This document shows positions 14,925 to 21,737 of a stretch of 34,485 bases of DNA, piece after piece. Each line of letters opens with the position of its first letter. Position 1 is the first letter of the stretch. The notes below the pieces were generated by a model. That model had not been told where the DNA came from, ran no database searches, and saw nothing but the letters and a program-made list of their open reading frames with translations. The DNA is taken from contig JACPBS010000013.1 in NCBI GenBank assembly GCA_016180195.1, positions 1 through 34,485 of the forward strand. Direction: 5' to 3'. Source of the DNA: Candidatus Woesearchaeota archaeon (GTDB taxonomy: Archaea; Nanobdellota; Nanobdellia; Woesearchaeales; UBA10216). A program made the position numbers and the translations under genes.

Positions 14925-16058
14925 CTATTTAAATTTTATTGGGTGGGTTTTCGCGACGGCTTCCAGTTTTAGATCTGTGTGCGGGATTCCCAGTGCATTG
15001 GATACTGCAATGTTTGTCAGCTGTCCATTGTGGGTGTTTATTCCTTTTTTCAGGGCACTGTTTCCCGATGCCCGGACCAGGCCGTTGTTTGCAAGCTCGA
15101 TGATGTATGGAAGGGTCGCATTTGTCAGGGCGAGGGTTGATGTGTAAGGGACAGCTCCGGGCATGTTTGTCACGCAGTAATGGATCACCCCTTCCTCTTC
15201 ATAGACCGGGTTTGAGTGGCTGGTCGGCCTAGATGTCTCGAAGCAGCCTCCCTGGTCAATGCTGATGTCGACCATAACTGAGCCAGGTCTCATCTTTTTT
15301 ATCATTTCCCGTGTTACGAGTTTTGGTGCAGATGCCCCGGTAATCGCAACAGATCCTATGACCAGGTCGCTTTCCTGGACTGATTTTTCTATGTTCTCCG
15401 TGTTTGACTTCAGTGTTTTTATCCCCGGGAACATGCTTTCAGCATTCTTCAGCTCATTTTCCTTTATTCCGATAATTATGGTTTTTGCTCCTATTCCGTG
15501 TGCTATTCTTGCGGCATTGGTTCCCGCAACACCTGACCCCAGAATTGTTACTGTCCCTGCAGGGACACCCGACACCCCTGCAATAAGCTTTCCGGATCCT
15601 TTGTGTGTCCTTTCCAGGAAGTGCATTCCCACTTGTACGGCCATCCTTCCGGCGACCTCGCTCATTGGCTTTAGCAGCGGCTTGCACCCGTCATCGAGTT
15701 CTATTGTCTCGTATGCTATCCCTGTGACTTTTTTTTGCAGAAGCACTTTCGCTACTTTTTCCTCGGCTGCAAGGTGGAGATATGTGAAGAGCATCAACCC
15801 TTCTCTTAAGTGTTCGAATTCGCTGTGTAGAGGCTCTTTAACCTTTACAACCATGTCTGATTTTTCCCACACCTCTTTTTCAGTTACCAGGATGCATCCT
15901 GCTTTCATGTATTCCTGGTCGCTGAACCCTGAGCCCAGGCCCGCGCCGGCCTCGACAATTACTTTGTGTCCATTTTCCCTGAGCTTTCTCCCGCCTTCGG
16001 GAGTCATACCGACCCTGTTCTCGCCCTGCTTTATTTCCTTCGGCACACCTATAATCAT
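14925..16058 (-). CDS. ald: Alanine dehydrogenase
   Basis: NAD-dependent L-alanine dehydrogenase (377 residues) interconverting alanine and pyruvate plus ammonia. It begins MIIGVPKEIKQGENRVGMTP, has the catalytic Lys74 (VKVKEP) and His95 (TYLHLA) at their canonical numbers, the Rossmann motif ILGSGVAGTNAA, and DQGGCFETSRPTSHSNPVY. It is of the bacterial Ald type, not the ornithine-cyclodeaminase-like archaeal alanine dehydrogenase, which suggests an origin by transfer. An AGGTGATAAAATG ribosome-binding context precedes the start, so unlike most lead genes here its message probably has a leader. A TATA-like TTTATATAATA is at about 16100-16110. Confidence 0.96.
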   Translation of the reverse strand: MIIGVPKEIKQGENRVGMTPEGGRKLRENGHKVIVEAGAGLGSGFSDQEYMKAGCILVTEKEVWEKSDMVVKVKEPLHSEFEHLREGLMLFTYLHLAAEEKVAKVLLQKKVTGIAYETIELDDGCKPLLKPMSEVAGRMAVQVGMHFLERTHKGSGKLIAGVSGVPAGTVTILGSGVAGTNAARIAHGIGAKTIIIGIKENELKNAESMFPGIKTLKSNTENIEKSVQESDLVIGSVAITGASAPKLVTREMIKKMRPGSVMVDISIDQGGCFETSRPTSHSNPVYEEEGVIHYCVTNMPGAVPYTSTLALTNATLPYIIELANNGLVRASGNSALKKGINTHNGQLTNIAVSNALGIPHTDLKLEAVAKTHPIKFK

Positions 16059-16182
16059 TTTATCACCTTTTTATTACGTTATATGACGAACTCATACATG
16101 GTATTATATAAATGTTTCGGACTTTTCTTTTGAATGGCTGGAAAGAAACAATAATCATGAGAATAGGTCAAAGAATGAAATG

Positions 16183-16214
16183 GCCCTGGGCGGGTACTCT
16201 TGTTTTTGTTAAAA
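16183..16214. repeat. Island repeat R1
   Basis: Begins GCCCTGG and ends TGTTTTTGTTAAAA, with 11 bases between. The same two blocks, 13 bases apart, recur at 17338-17371 (R2), so the pair brackets the HEPN-MNT module. The first part of R1 (GCCCTGGGCGG) also resembles the 3' end of the tRNA-Gln gene at 18321. Confidence 0.5.
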
Positions 16215-16241
16215 AGAGGGGTTCCAGCTATTAAATAAGAA

Positions 16242-16253
16242 ACTTTATATATT
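16242..16253 (+). promoter_or_regulatory. TATA-like box of HTH-MNT gene
   Basis: ACTTTATATATT is centred about 27 bases before the ATG at 16275, the spacing expected for leaderless transcription. Confidence 0.5.
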
Positions 16254-16258
16254 CAGTA

Positions 16259-16295
16259 ATGAAACGATTGTTTCATGAAAAAAACGATTGTTTCA
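16259..16295. promoter_or_regulatory. Twin repeats over the start codon, candidate autoregulatory operator
   Basis: The 14-base unit AAACGATTGTTTCA occurs at 16262-16275 and again at 16282-16295, exactly 20 bases apart, about two helical turns. Each unit contains a dyad AAAC-GATT-GTTT; the first extends to ATGAAAC/GTTTCAT. They cover the predicted start of transcription and the first seven codons, where a bound repressor would block the leaderless promoter. The winged-helix part of the encoded protein is the natural candidate. Confidence 0.55.
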
Positions 16296-16913
16296 AGGAA
16301 GGGATTGATTCGAAAAGGAGAACTGGAAAAGAGCAAATTATTCGGATTTCTGATCGAGAGGGAAAGCATGGAAAAGCTGTTACAGTACATTTATACATTT
16401 CCGGAGAGAGAAATGAGCCTTTCAGATCTATCGAAGGAAACAGGCGTTTCAAAGAGCACTATCAGCAGGCTTATAAGGATATTGCAGGAAGAGGAAATAA
16501 TAAAGGTGATTCATCTTAATACTATTTTCAGGGTCAAGGCGAATTTGAATGAGTTTGCCTATTTGAAGAGGAAGATTGCCTACAATCTTTCGATGATTTA
16601 CGAGTCTGGCTTGATCGAGTGGATGCTGGCTTGGGCAAATGACCGCGGATTACATCCAAAAGCTGTTGTTGTTTTCGGAAGCTTCAGAAACGGTGATGAT
16701 ATTTCTACATCAGATATTGACTTGGCAGTTGAAGTAAGTGATGATGCCGGACCACAAGACTTCGAGCTTGTTGATAAGTATGGAAAAGCAATCGCCCTTC
16801 TTGGCAGGAAAATACAATTGCATCTTTTTAACAGGCGCAATGTAGATATAAATTTATTCAACAACATTGCCAATGGAATACTCCTTTATGGTTTTTTGGA
16901 GGTAAAGCCATGA
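16275..16913 (+). CDS. HTH-MNT nucleotidyltransferase (antitoxin-type)
   Basis: A 212-residue fusion of a MarR/ArsR-like winged helix (about 32-90: MSLSDLSKETGVSKSTISRL) and a minimal nucleotidyltransferase domain (about 120-212) with the complete GS-x10-D-x-D motif (Gly135, Ser136, Asp147, Asp149) in VVFGSFRNGDDISTSDIDLA. In MntA-HepT systems the MNT protein inactivates the HEPN toxin by AMP transfer; the next gene encodes a HEPN-like protein. The fused HTH probably represses the operon through the twin repeats at its start. It overlaps the next gene as ATGA. Another MNT role unrelated to toxin control is possible. Confidence 0.85.
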   Translation: MKKTIVSRKGLIRKGELEKSKLFGFLIERESMEKLLQYIYTFPEREMSLSDLSKETGVSKSTISRLIRILQEEEIIKVIHLNTIFRVKANLNEFAYLKRKIAYNLSMIYESGLIEWMLAWANDRGLHPKAVVVFGSFRNGDDISTSDIDLAVEVSDDAGPQDFELVDKYGKAIALLGRKIQLHLFNRRNVDINLFNNIANGILLYGFLEVKP

Positions 16914-17338
16914 ATCAGGATGAAATAATTTACCTGACAACTCAGGGAATGATTAGGAAAAGAGTTCAGGACAAAAGTCGTTCAGAATCATTAGTAAAAG
17001 CAGCTCTCATCAACGCTGACTTTGCAAAAATGACTCAAATTGCTAACAGAACGGCAACTGGCGTTTTTAGGGAGATGTACGAAGCATTTAGGCAGTTAGG
17101 TGATGCTAAATGGTGGATGCTTGGTTATGAGCCTATTGATTCACATAAAGCAAGCATGAAGATTTTGATGAGTGCAAGCATTGAAAAAAATTTTAAGCTG
17201 CAGAGCCTTGATAGGTTTAGGATAATACGAAATGACGCCAATTATAGAGGTTACTTGGTGAAGGAAAAAGAGGCATTGGAAATTGTGGCCTTGTGGGATG
17301 AAGTATCAAAAGATCTCATAAGCTGGGTGAAAAAGTAG
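16910..17338 (+). CDS. HEPN-like protein, probable toxin partner of MNT
   Basis: A 142-residue all-helical protein with the layout of HEPN proteins paired with MNT nucleotidyltransferases. The expected RNase motif region reads RIIRNDANYRGY: Arg107-Asn108 are present, but the usual histidine position (R-x4-6-H) appears to be Asn111 followed by Tyr112. Some archaeal HEPN families carry RND-x-NY at this place. The tyrosine could be the AMP acceptor, as in the RX4HXY motif of HepT. A strong GGAGGT ribosome-binding site lies inside the end of the HTH-MNT gene, with a 4-base overlap, so translation is coupled. RNase activity is uncertain. Confidence 0.75.
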   Translation: MNQDEIIYLTTQGMIRKRVQDKSRSESLVKAALINADFAKMTQIANRTATGVFREMYEAFRQLGDAKWWMLGYEPIDSHKASMKILMSASIEKNFKLQSLDRFRIIRNDANYRGYLVKEKEALEIVALWDEVSKDLISWVKK

Positions 17339-17371
17339 CCCTGGTGCAGACTTTCACTGTTTTTGTTAAAA
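17338..17371. repeat. Island repeat R2
   Basis: GCCCTGG followed after 13 bases by TGTTTTTGTTAAAA, matching R1. It starts on the last base of the HEPN stop codon. AGCCCT (17337-17342) and AGGGCT (17374-17379) could pair around it, so a terminator-like hairpin is an alternative reading. Confidence 0.5.
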
Positions 17372-17449
17372 GTTAGGGCTATCGGAGAACTTCCTTATAT
17401 TGCCTGATTTAAATAAAGAATATAAATTGGAAAAAGGATAAGGAACGAT

Positions 17450-17785
17450 ATGAGCATTTTCACAACTAAACCCACAAAAGAGTTAACTAACGAAGAGTTA
17501 AAGAGTTTATTGGATGGGCTTCTAATAGAAGTTTCTCCTCATGCTCTGGATCATTTAAGTGAAGGTCAAAGAAAAGTATTTAAAGAACAAGAGCTAAAAG
17601 ATATGTTATTGAAAGAAAATGCAAGAAAAACGTATTTGCAAGAGAATCTTAGATATTCCGCCTATTTTAGACGACCTGATGGTTACAGGAAATTGATTAT
17701 CGAGTTAAATAGAAATAAAGCAGTAATTGTGACATTCGCTGATACAGATGAACTTCCAAAAATAAGGCTAAACGATGAAAAATAG
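17450..17785 (+). CDS. DUF4258-like (RelE/BrnT-fold) small protein, possible toxin
   Basis: A 111-residue protein whose pattern fits small RelE/BrnT-fold proteins of the DUF4258 kind: an opening with a histidine in a short strand-helix (VSPHALDHLS), a helical middle (KEQELKDMLLKE), a strand carrying tyrosines and arginines (LRYSAYFRRPDG), then YRKLIIELNRNKAVIVTFAD. It is followed, with an 11-base overlap, by a DUF2283-like gene, a pairing seen repeatedly for such proteins and thought to be toxin-antitoxin-like. A TATA-like ATTTAAATAAAG is at about 17407-17418. Activity is not readable from sequence. Confidence 0.6.
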   Translation: MSIFTTKPTKELTNEELKSLLDGLLIEVSPHALDHLSEGQRKVFKEQELKDMLLKENARKTYLQENLRYSAYFRRPDGYRKLIIELNRNKAVIVTFADTDELPKIRLNDEK

Positions 17786-18182
17786 GCATTTGGATGGAAC
17801 TGGAAGAGGAGAGATTTTGTACGATTTTAAATACGATACGTTAGTATTTAAAGTTAAAGATAGAAGTTACAAAAAATCTCTTGAATTCCAGAATTTCATA
17901 ATCGACATAGACAATGAAGACTATGTTACGGGCATTAGAATTCTTGATGCATCCAAAGTTTGTGATGTCGAAAAGTATGTTTTAAAAAGCATAATTCACG
18001 GCGAGTTTAAAGCAAGTAAAACGGATAAAAATGTCATAACTGTTACCATAAAATTCATGGCTAATTTAAGAAATAGAATTTTCCCGCTTTTCACTGAAAA
18101 ACAGAAGTTTACGCAACAATTTACAACACCAATAGATTCAAGACACACTTTTTCTGTTGTTGAGCGCCCCATCTTGGCTTAA
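17775..18182 (+). CDS. DUF2283-like protein, possible antitoxin
   Basis: A 135-residue protein. Residues 10-60 match the DUF2283 pattern: a YD motif with a following strand (ILYDFKYDTLVFKV), then IIDIDNEDYVTGIRILDASK. Ordinary DUF2283 proteins are about 60-90 residues; here a longer beta-rich C-terminal half (about 65-135: SIIHGEFKASKTDKNVITVT) is added. It overlaps the DUF4258-like gene by 11 bases. A paired antitoxin role is inferred from that arrangement. Confidence 0.65.
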   Translation: MKNRHLDGTGRGEILYDFKYDTLVFKVKDRSYKKSLEFQNFIIDIDNEDYVTGIRILDASKVCDVEKYVLKSIIHGEFKASKTDKNVITVTIKFMANLRNRIFPLFTEKQKFTQQFTTPIDSRHTFSVVERPILA

Positions 18183-18204
18183 TTCAATCGCAATGATAAA
18201 AAGT

Positions 18205-18215
18205 GCCCGGGCGGA
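18205..18215. repeat. Short match to tRNA-Gln 3' end (R3)
   Basis: GCCCGGGCGGA shares the 10 bases CCCGGGCGGA with the 3' part of the tRNA-Gln gene (18323-18332) and lies at the right end of the accessory island. It could be a remnant attachment site, but the match is short. Confidence 0.3.
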
Positions 18216-18338
18216 CAGGCTTTGGTTTTGTCTTTGCTTATAAGGTTTTTTCTTAAGCTTTGACTGATTTTGTGGCATTTCCTTTGGTTATTTCCCCTTT
18301 TGGTCACAGAAATTATAATAGCCCCGGGCGGATTCGAA

Positions 18339-18358
18339 CTCGGCAGCCTTTTGGGCTT
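18339..18358 (-). other. tRNA-Gln intron 2 (T arm, position 53/54)
   Basis: A 20-nt insert between T stem GGCGG and T loop TTCGAAT. It forms an exact bulge-helix-bulge: outer helix TTGA/TCGA, 3-nt bulge AGT, central 4-bp helix CGGC/GCCG, 3-nt bulge GGA, inner helix AGCC/GGCT closed by CAAAA. Cutting each bulge between its second and third base releases exactly this segment. Confidence 0.85.
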
Positions 18359-18389
18359 CCGCCGTCAAGGGATCCAGAGTCCCCTATGC

Positions 18390-18418
18390 TTGGTCTTCCA
18401 GAACTTTTGTTTTGGAAT
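18390..18418 (-). other. tRNA-Gln intron 1 (D arm, about position 21/22)
   Basis: A 29-nt insert after D-loop AGTGGCCAA and before D-stem GCAT. It carries an inner helix TTCCA/TGGAA. A relaxed bulge-helix-bulge can be drawn with bulges AAA and AAG and a central GGCC/GACC helix that has one mismatch. The ends could shift by one or two bases because AA flanks both sides. Confidence 0.7.
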
Positions 18419-18465
18419 TTGGCCACTACACCACGGGGCTATCGGTTCCGAAAAATCTGTCTTGG

Positions 18466-18945
18466 TTAAAAAGGTTTTCCTCTGCCTTTAATTCTTTTGT
18501 ATAGCCTGGATGCCCGGCGCCAGAATGGGTGGAAGTATAGCACTGCCAGGAAGAAAAGGCTTATGAGGACCGCTGCGTCAAATGATCCCCTGGCAAAGTA
18601 GTCGCAGTTAAGCCCCTCTGAGTTGCATGTGAGCAGCAGTCCTATCTCGTCAGTGATTAGCCCCAGGCCTATGCCGAATAGCGCGCTTGCCAGGGTGAGC
18701 AGTTTTTCCTTGTTGCTTACAAGCCCGATCCATGCAGCGATTGAGATTAGCGTGATACCGTAGTAAAAGTGGTGGATGTGGTACTGCCTAACGATCAGGG
18801 CAGCACCTTCGAATGTTATGACCACAAGCCTTGCAATGGCGAACGAAATTATGAAGAATATGAAGATGATGAAGGGTGCTGTTTTTTTCCTTCTTACTAT
18901 GTCCTCATATGCCCGTGCTATCTTCCGGGGTATTGGCATCTCCAT
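18466..18945 (-). CDS. Multi-pass membrane protein
   Basis: A 159-residue integral membrane protein with about four helices: near 24-44 (FIIFIFFIISFAIARLVVI), 58-76, 82-100 (LASALFGIGLGLITDEIGLL) and 123-140. Distinctive features are HIHHFYYGI just before the second helix and GLITDEIG in the third, which could hold a metal or polar site in the membrane. Basic residues at both ends suggest both termini are cytoplasmic. I do not recognise a named family. A TATA-like ATTTTAAATC lies about 20-30 bases before the start. It is upstream of the tRNA-Gln gene on the same strand. Confidence 0.75.
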   Translation of the reverse strand: MEMPIPRKIARAYEDIVRRKKTAPFIIFIFFIISFAIARLVVITFEGAALIVRQYHIHHFYYGITLISIAAWIGLVSNKEKLLTLASALFGIGLGLITDEIGLLLTCNSEGLNCDYFARGSFDAAVLISLFFLAVLYFHPFWRRASRLYKRIKGRGKPF

Positions 18946-19036
18946 CGGGATTTTTTCGTTTTGAGATTTAAAATTATTTTGTTTTCATTATAATTTTTAA
19001 ACATACCTTTTTAATTTTTCAATCAATGTTGAACTT

Positions 19037-20140
19037 ATGAAATTCCTTTTTTTCGCCATTAACGGGAGGGGGCTGGGGCATGTGAATCGCACGCTTAACG
19101 TCATTTTTGAGTTCAGGAAGCTGTGCAAGGATCCGTTTCTCTTTTCCACCAGCTCGAAATTTGCCAAGAGCCTTTACCTTGGTGATCCCAATTCGAGGAT
19201 TTTGGGTTCCTCAACAGCGGATCGCTCTGTTCTTTTCAACCATTTTATCGATCTTATGGATGAGTTTGTGCCTGATAATGTGGTTTTTGATTACGCATCC
19301 ATTGAGCTTTCTGCATTGTCGCATTCATACGGCTCAAGGAATATCCTTATCCTTAGGAAGATGGACAACGCATCCATGGATAGACTGGTTGATAGCAGGA
19401 TGGGTTGTTTTGATTTTGTGATCCTGCCTCATCACAGGCAGGAAGTTGCGAGGGTTTATAGTAACAATGCATTTTACGATCTTGTTGCTGAGGGCAGGGC
19501 TTGTTTTACAGGGCCCATTGTCAGGGAGCCTGATTTGTCCGCGCTTCCGATGATTAGGCGTAAATATTCCATTAGGCCTGGTGAATTCGTTGTCCTGGGC
19601 ACTTGCGGGGGCGGGGGCTTCGATGGAATGACTGAGGATTTTGTGAGGAAGTTCATTGGCGCTGCCAGGTATTGCGGCAGGAAGTGTCCCGGAATCAGGT
19701 TTATTCTTGTTACTGGCCCTTATTATTCCGGCAGCGTAAGATCCGGCGGTAATGTTATTGTCAGGAAATTTGAGCGAAATCTGGTTGAGCTTATGTGCGC
19801 TTCCAGTCTTGTTGTTGCTCATGCGGGGTATAATTCAATAAATGAGATCATTGCGGCAAAGGTGCCTTCCATTATTATACCTCGTCCTTTCAGCATTTTG
19901 TTCAGGGAAGCTCAGGTTGACAATACATGGAAGGTGCGTGACAACAGCTTGGGCATAGTTACCGATAGCATGATTCCAGAAGGGGATTTGGGCATTCTTA
20001 TCAGCAGGTTTTATCATGACAGTGATTTTTATGGGTCATTCAAGAGAAGGCTTGATTCCTTCTCTGAGGCAAGGGGTAATGTAGATGCTGCAAAGGCGAT
20101 TATAAGGTTTGCTTCAAGAAAAATCAGGGCCCATGCGTAA
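19037..20140 (+). CDS. GT-B glycosyltransferase, MurG/GT28-like
   Basis: A 367-residue GT-B fold glycosyltransferase. The N-terminal loop GRGLGHVNRTL (10-20) is the acceptor-side glycine-rich motif. The C-terminal domain has GTCGGGGF (188-195), HAGYNSINEIIAAKVPSIII (262-281) and a downstream Glu291 in REAQVDNT, matching the nucleotide-sugar site of the GT28/MurG group. There is no signal peptide or membrane helix, so it probably works at the inner face of the membrane. Donor and acceptor cannot be told; archaea lack murein, so a glycolipid or S-layer glycan is more likely. It is 33 bases upstream of bud32 on the same strand. Confidence 0.85.
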   Translation: MKFLFFAINGRGLGHVNRTLNVIFEFRKLCKDPFLFSTSSKFAKSLYLGDPNSRILGSSTADRSVLFNHFIDLMDEFVPDNVVFDYASIELSALSHSYGSRNILILRKMDNASMDRLVDSRMGCFDFVILPHHRQEVARVYSNNAFYDLVAEGRACFTGPIVREPDLSALPMIRRKYSIRPGEFVVLGTCGGGGFDGMTEDFVRKFIGAARYCGRKCPGIRFILVTGPYYSGSVRSGGNVIVRKFERNLVELMCASSLVVAHAGYNSINEIIAAKVPSIIIPRPFSILFREAQVDNTWKVRDNSLGIVTDSMIPEGDLGILISRFYHDSDFYGSFKRRLDSFSEARGNVDAAKAIIRFASRKIRAHA

Positions 20141-20173
20141 ATTTTATCTATGGGTTGTTCTTCACTTTCTGTC

Positions 20174-20755
20174 ATGGAATTGGTTGCCCAGGGGGCGGAA
20201 GCAAGGATATTCAAAAAGGGAGGTGTTATCGTAAAGGAAAGATTCGCCAAGTCATACAGGCTTCCAGCAATTGATGCGGGGATCAGGGCTTCAAGGACGC
20301 GCCGAGAGGTGAAGGTAATGGAATCCCTTGGAAAAATCGGGGTTAATGTTCCGGGCGTGGTCTCGCATTCTGATTTCAGTATCGAGATGGAGCTTGTGGA
20401 AGGAAGGCTGGTGCGTGATCTTCTGAATGAGCCTGGAAACAGGGTGTATTGCATTGAAATCGGCCGTTCTGTGGGGTTGATGCATTCCTCAAACATTATC
20501 CATTCTGATCTTACGACTTCCAATATTCTTTTGAGCGGGGGAAGGATTTTTTTTATAGATTTTGGCCTGTCATTCTTTTCTCAGAAGCCTGAGGATAAGG
20601 CTGTTGATATCCATCTCTTCAGGCAAGCTCTTCTCGGCAATGAACAATGCTTCAGTGCTTTTTTGGAGGGGTATGTGGACTCGTACAGCGGGCATAAGGT
20701 GGTCCTTGACAGGCTTGAGAAGGTGGAGGCCAGGGGCAGGCATAAGGCGAAATAG
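20174..20755 (+). CDS. bud32: KEOPS complex kinase Bud32
   Basis: Small atypical protein kinase/ATPase of KEOPS, which with Kae1 makes the t6A modification of ANN-decoding tRNAs. From the ATG at 20174 the protein has 193 residues: ELVAQGAEARIF at the nucleotide loop, Lys21 in IVKERF, the catalytic loop HSDLTTSN (Asp112, Asn117), the metal-binding DFGLS (Asp129), and the C-terminal EARGRHKAK typical of Bud32. An ATG eight codons upstream (20150) is possible; the family N-terminus and a TATA-like AAATTTTAT at 20140-20148 favour 20174. Kae1 is not in the window, so the two are not fused here. Confidence 0.94.
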   Translation: MELVAQGAEARIFKKGGVIVKERFAKSYRLPAIDAGIRASRTRREVKVMESLGKIGVNVPGVVSHSDFSIEMELVEGRLVRDLLNEPGNRVYCIEIGRSVGLMHSSNIIHSDLTTSNILLSGGRIFFIDFGLSFFSQKPEDKAVDIHLFRQALLGNEQCFSAFLEGYVDSYSGHKVVLDRLEKVEARGRHKAK

Positions 20756-20765
20756 TTTTTTTTTG
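20756..20765 (+). terminator. Oligo-T terminator after bud32
   Basis: A run of ten T directly after the bud32 stop codon fits archaeal T-rich termination and separates it from the convergent rpoK operon. Confidence 0.4.
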
Positions 20766-20768
20766 TGC

Positions 20769-20963
20769 CTATCTCTTGACTCTGATGGGTATTAGCCCTT
20801 TCTCGAATTCCAGCTCTGCTATTTTTTTCGGGTCGAACCTGAGCTTTTCTATTTCTTCCTCGCTTAGCTTCACCAGGAAAGGTGCCCCTGCGGATATCTG
20901 CAGTGCCCTTGTTCCTATGATTCTTGCTTTCTCGTACCGGGAGTATGTTTCTTTTGTTGCCAT
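20769..20963 (-). CDS. rpoK: DNA-directed RNA polymerase subunit K
   Basis: A 64-residue RpoK (eukaryotic Rpb6, bacterial omega counterpart), needed for RNA polymerase assembly. The signature [20 protein letters not shown], then APFLVKL, is complete, followed by the short acidic-basic tail ending IPIRVKR. A GGTGA ribosome-binding site precedes the ATG. It is the last gene of the pop5-psmA-SBDS-exosome block, 3 bases after rrp42. Confidence 0.95.
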   Translation of the reverse strand: MATKETYSRYEKARIIGTRALQISAGAPFLVKLSEEEIEKLRFDPKKIAELEFEKGLIPIRVKR

Positions 20964-20966
20964 TTT

Positions 20967-21737
20967 TCACCTTATGTGTTTTTGGAGCTCCTTTGCCTTT
21001 TCAAGGCCGATTGTTATCATCTTTTCAACTTCCTCTATTGTAAGGGGGTATTCATTTCCCTTTTGAAGCGCGCTTATCTTTCCCTCTGAGCTTGTTACTG
21101 TTAGCCTTGTCTCTGCTACCTCTTCTTCCTCCGCATCAGGATCGACAATCATGTAAGGGCCGACCTTGTATACGGTGACTGCTATTGGTAGCTTTTTTAT
21201 TGGCAGCTGTTTGTCGGTCCTTTTTTTGTAGTCTATCTGTTTGTCCTCATATTTAGGGAGCTTGGTGTCCTTTATCGCTGCAAGCGCTGCAAGCGCTCCT
21301 GCGTCTATGAGGTTGCCGCTTGCATTTATGGTTACAAGGTCTATAGCTGTGTTCCATACCTTTTCACCTTTTTCAAGGCATAGCTGCTTTGTGTCTATTG
21401 CTTTTGACTCGCGTATCCCGCGGTCGATGACCCTTGCCAGCTCCACCGCCTCTGCGCCTGGCGGTCCTGATTCAAATTCCGGGCTTGCTATTGGGGATAG
21501 TTCTGCCCCTACCATCAGGTTGCCTTCTTCAGGAGTGTCCGGGTAAGGTTTTTCAACGCTCATCTTTACCCCTGCCATTATCATTGTTTCCCCGAACTTC
21601 ACGAGGGCAGAGCCTTCGGCATTCCTGCTTATTCCTGTTTGTACCTCTATTTTCCTGAACTCATCAAGTTTTCTTCCATCAAATCTTTTGTTTCGTTCAA
21701 GGAACCTTAGCAAATGTGCTTTTTTTTCATTCTTCAT
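20967..21737 (-). CDS. rrp42: Exosome complex subunit Rrp42
   Basis: The non-catalytic RNase PH-like ring subunit of the archaeal exosome, which pairs with Rrp41 in a hexameric ring that degrades or tails RNA. It has 256 residues from ATG 21737. Features include FDGRKLDEFRKIEVQTGISR, ELSPIASPEFESGPPG and a long C-terminal half with DPDAEEEEVAETRLTVTSSE, as in Rrp42. It lacks the Rrp41 active-site signature. GTG 21746 is an alternative start. It overlaps the end of rrp41 by 11 bases. Confidence 0.94.
   Translation of the reverse strand: MKNEKKAHLLRFLERNKRFDGRKLDEFRKIEVQTGISRNAEGSALVKFGETMIMAGVKMSVEKPYPDTPEEGNLMVGAELSPIASPEFESGPPGAEAVELARVIDRGIRESKAIDTKQLCLEKGEKVWNTAIDLVTINASGNLIDAGALAALAAIKDTKLPKYEDKQIDYKKRTDKQLPIKKLPIAVTVYKVGPYMIVDPDAEEEEVAETRLTVTSSEGKISALQKGNEYPLTIEEVEKMITIGLEKAKELQKHIR

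Larger units (their letters stand above)
18319..18440 (-). tRNA. tRNA-Gln (anticodon CTG), two introns
   Basis: The gene reads from 18440 down to 18319. The acceptor stem is AGCCCCG/CGGGGCT with discriminator A and no encoded CCA. Removing two inserts gives a standard 73-nt cloverleaf: D stem GTGT/GCAT with loop AGTGGCCAA, anticodon stem GGGGA/TCCCT with loop CTCTGGA (anticodon CTG, codon CAG), variable loop TGAC, and T stem GGCGG/CCGCC with loop TTCGAAT. Intron 1 (29 nt) follows the D loop and intron 2 (20 nt) splits the T stem from the T loop; neither is at the common 37/38 site. It is the 3'-end neighbour of the accessory island. Confidence 0.93.

Noticed and set aside
15259-16086. 275-codon open frame antisense to ald
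   Set aside because: Same type of shadow frame; the alanine dehydrogenase has all catalytic motifs.
16183-18215. CRISPR array or insertion sequence in the repeat-bearing island
   Set aside because: Only two or three diverged repeats with whole genes between them, no regular spacers, no terminal inverted repeats and no transposase or integrase gene.
18319-18440. tRNA-Gln as a broken pseudogene because the D and T arms are interrupted
   Set aside because: The inserts have clean ends, one has an exact splicing motif, and removal restores every paired position of the cloverleaf.
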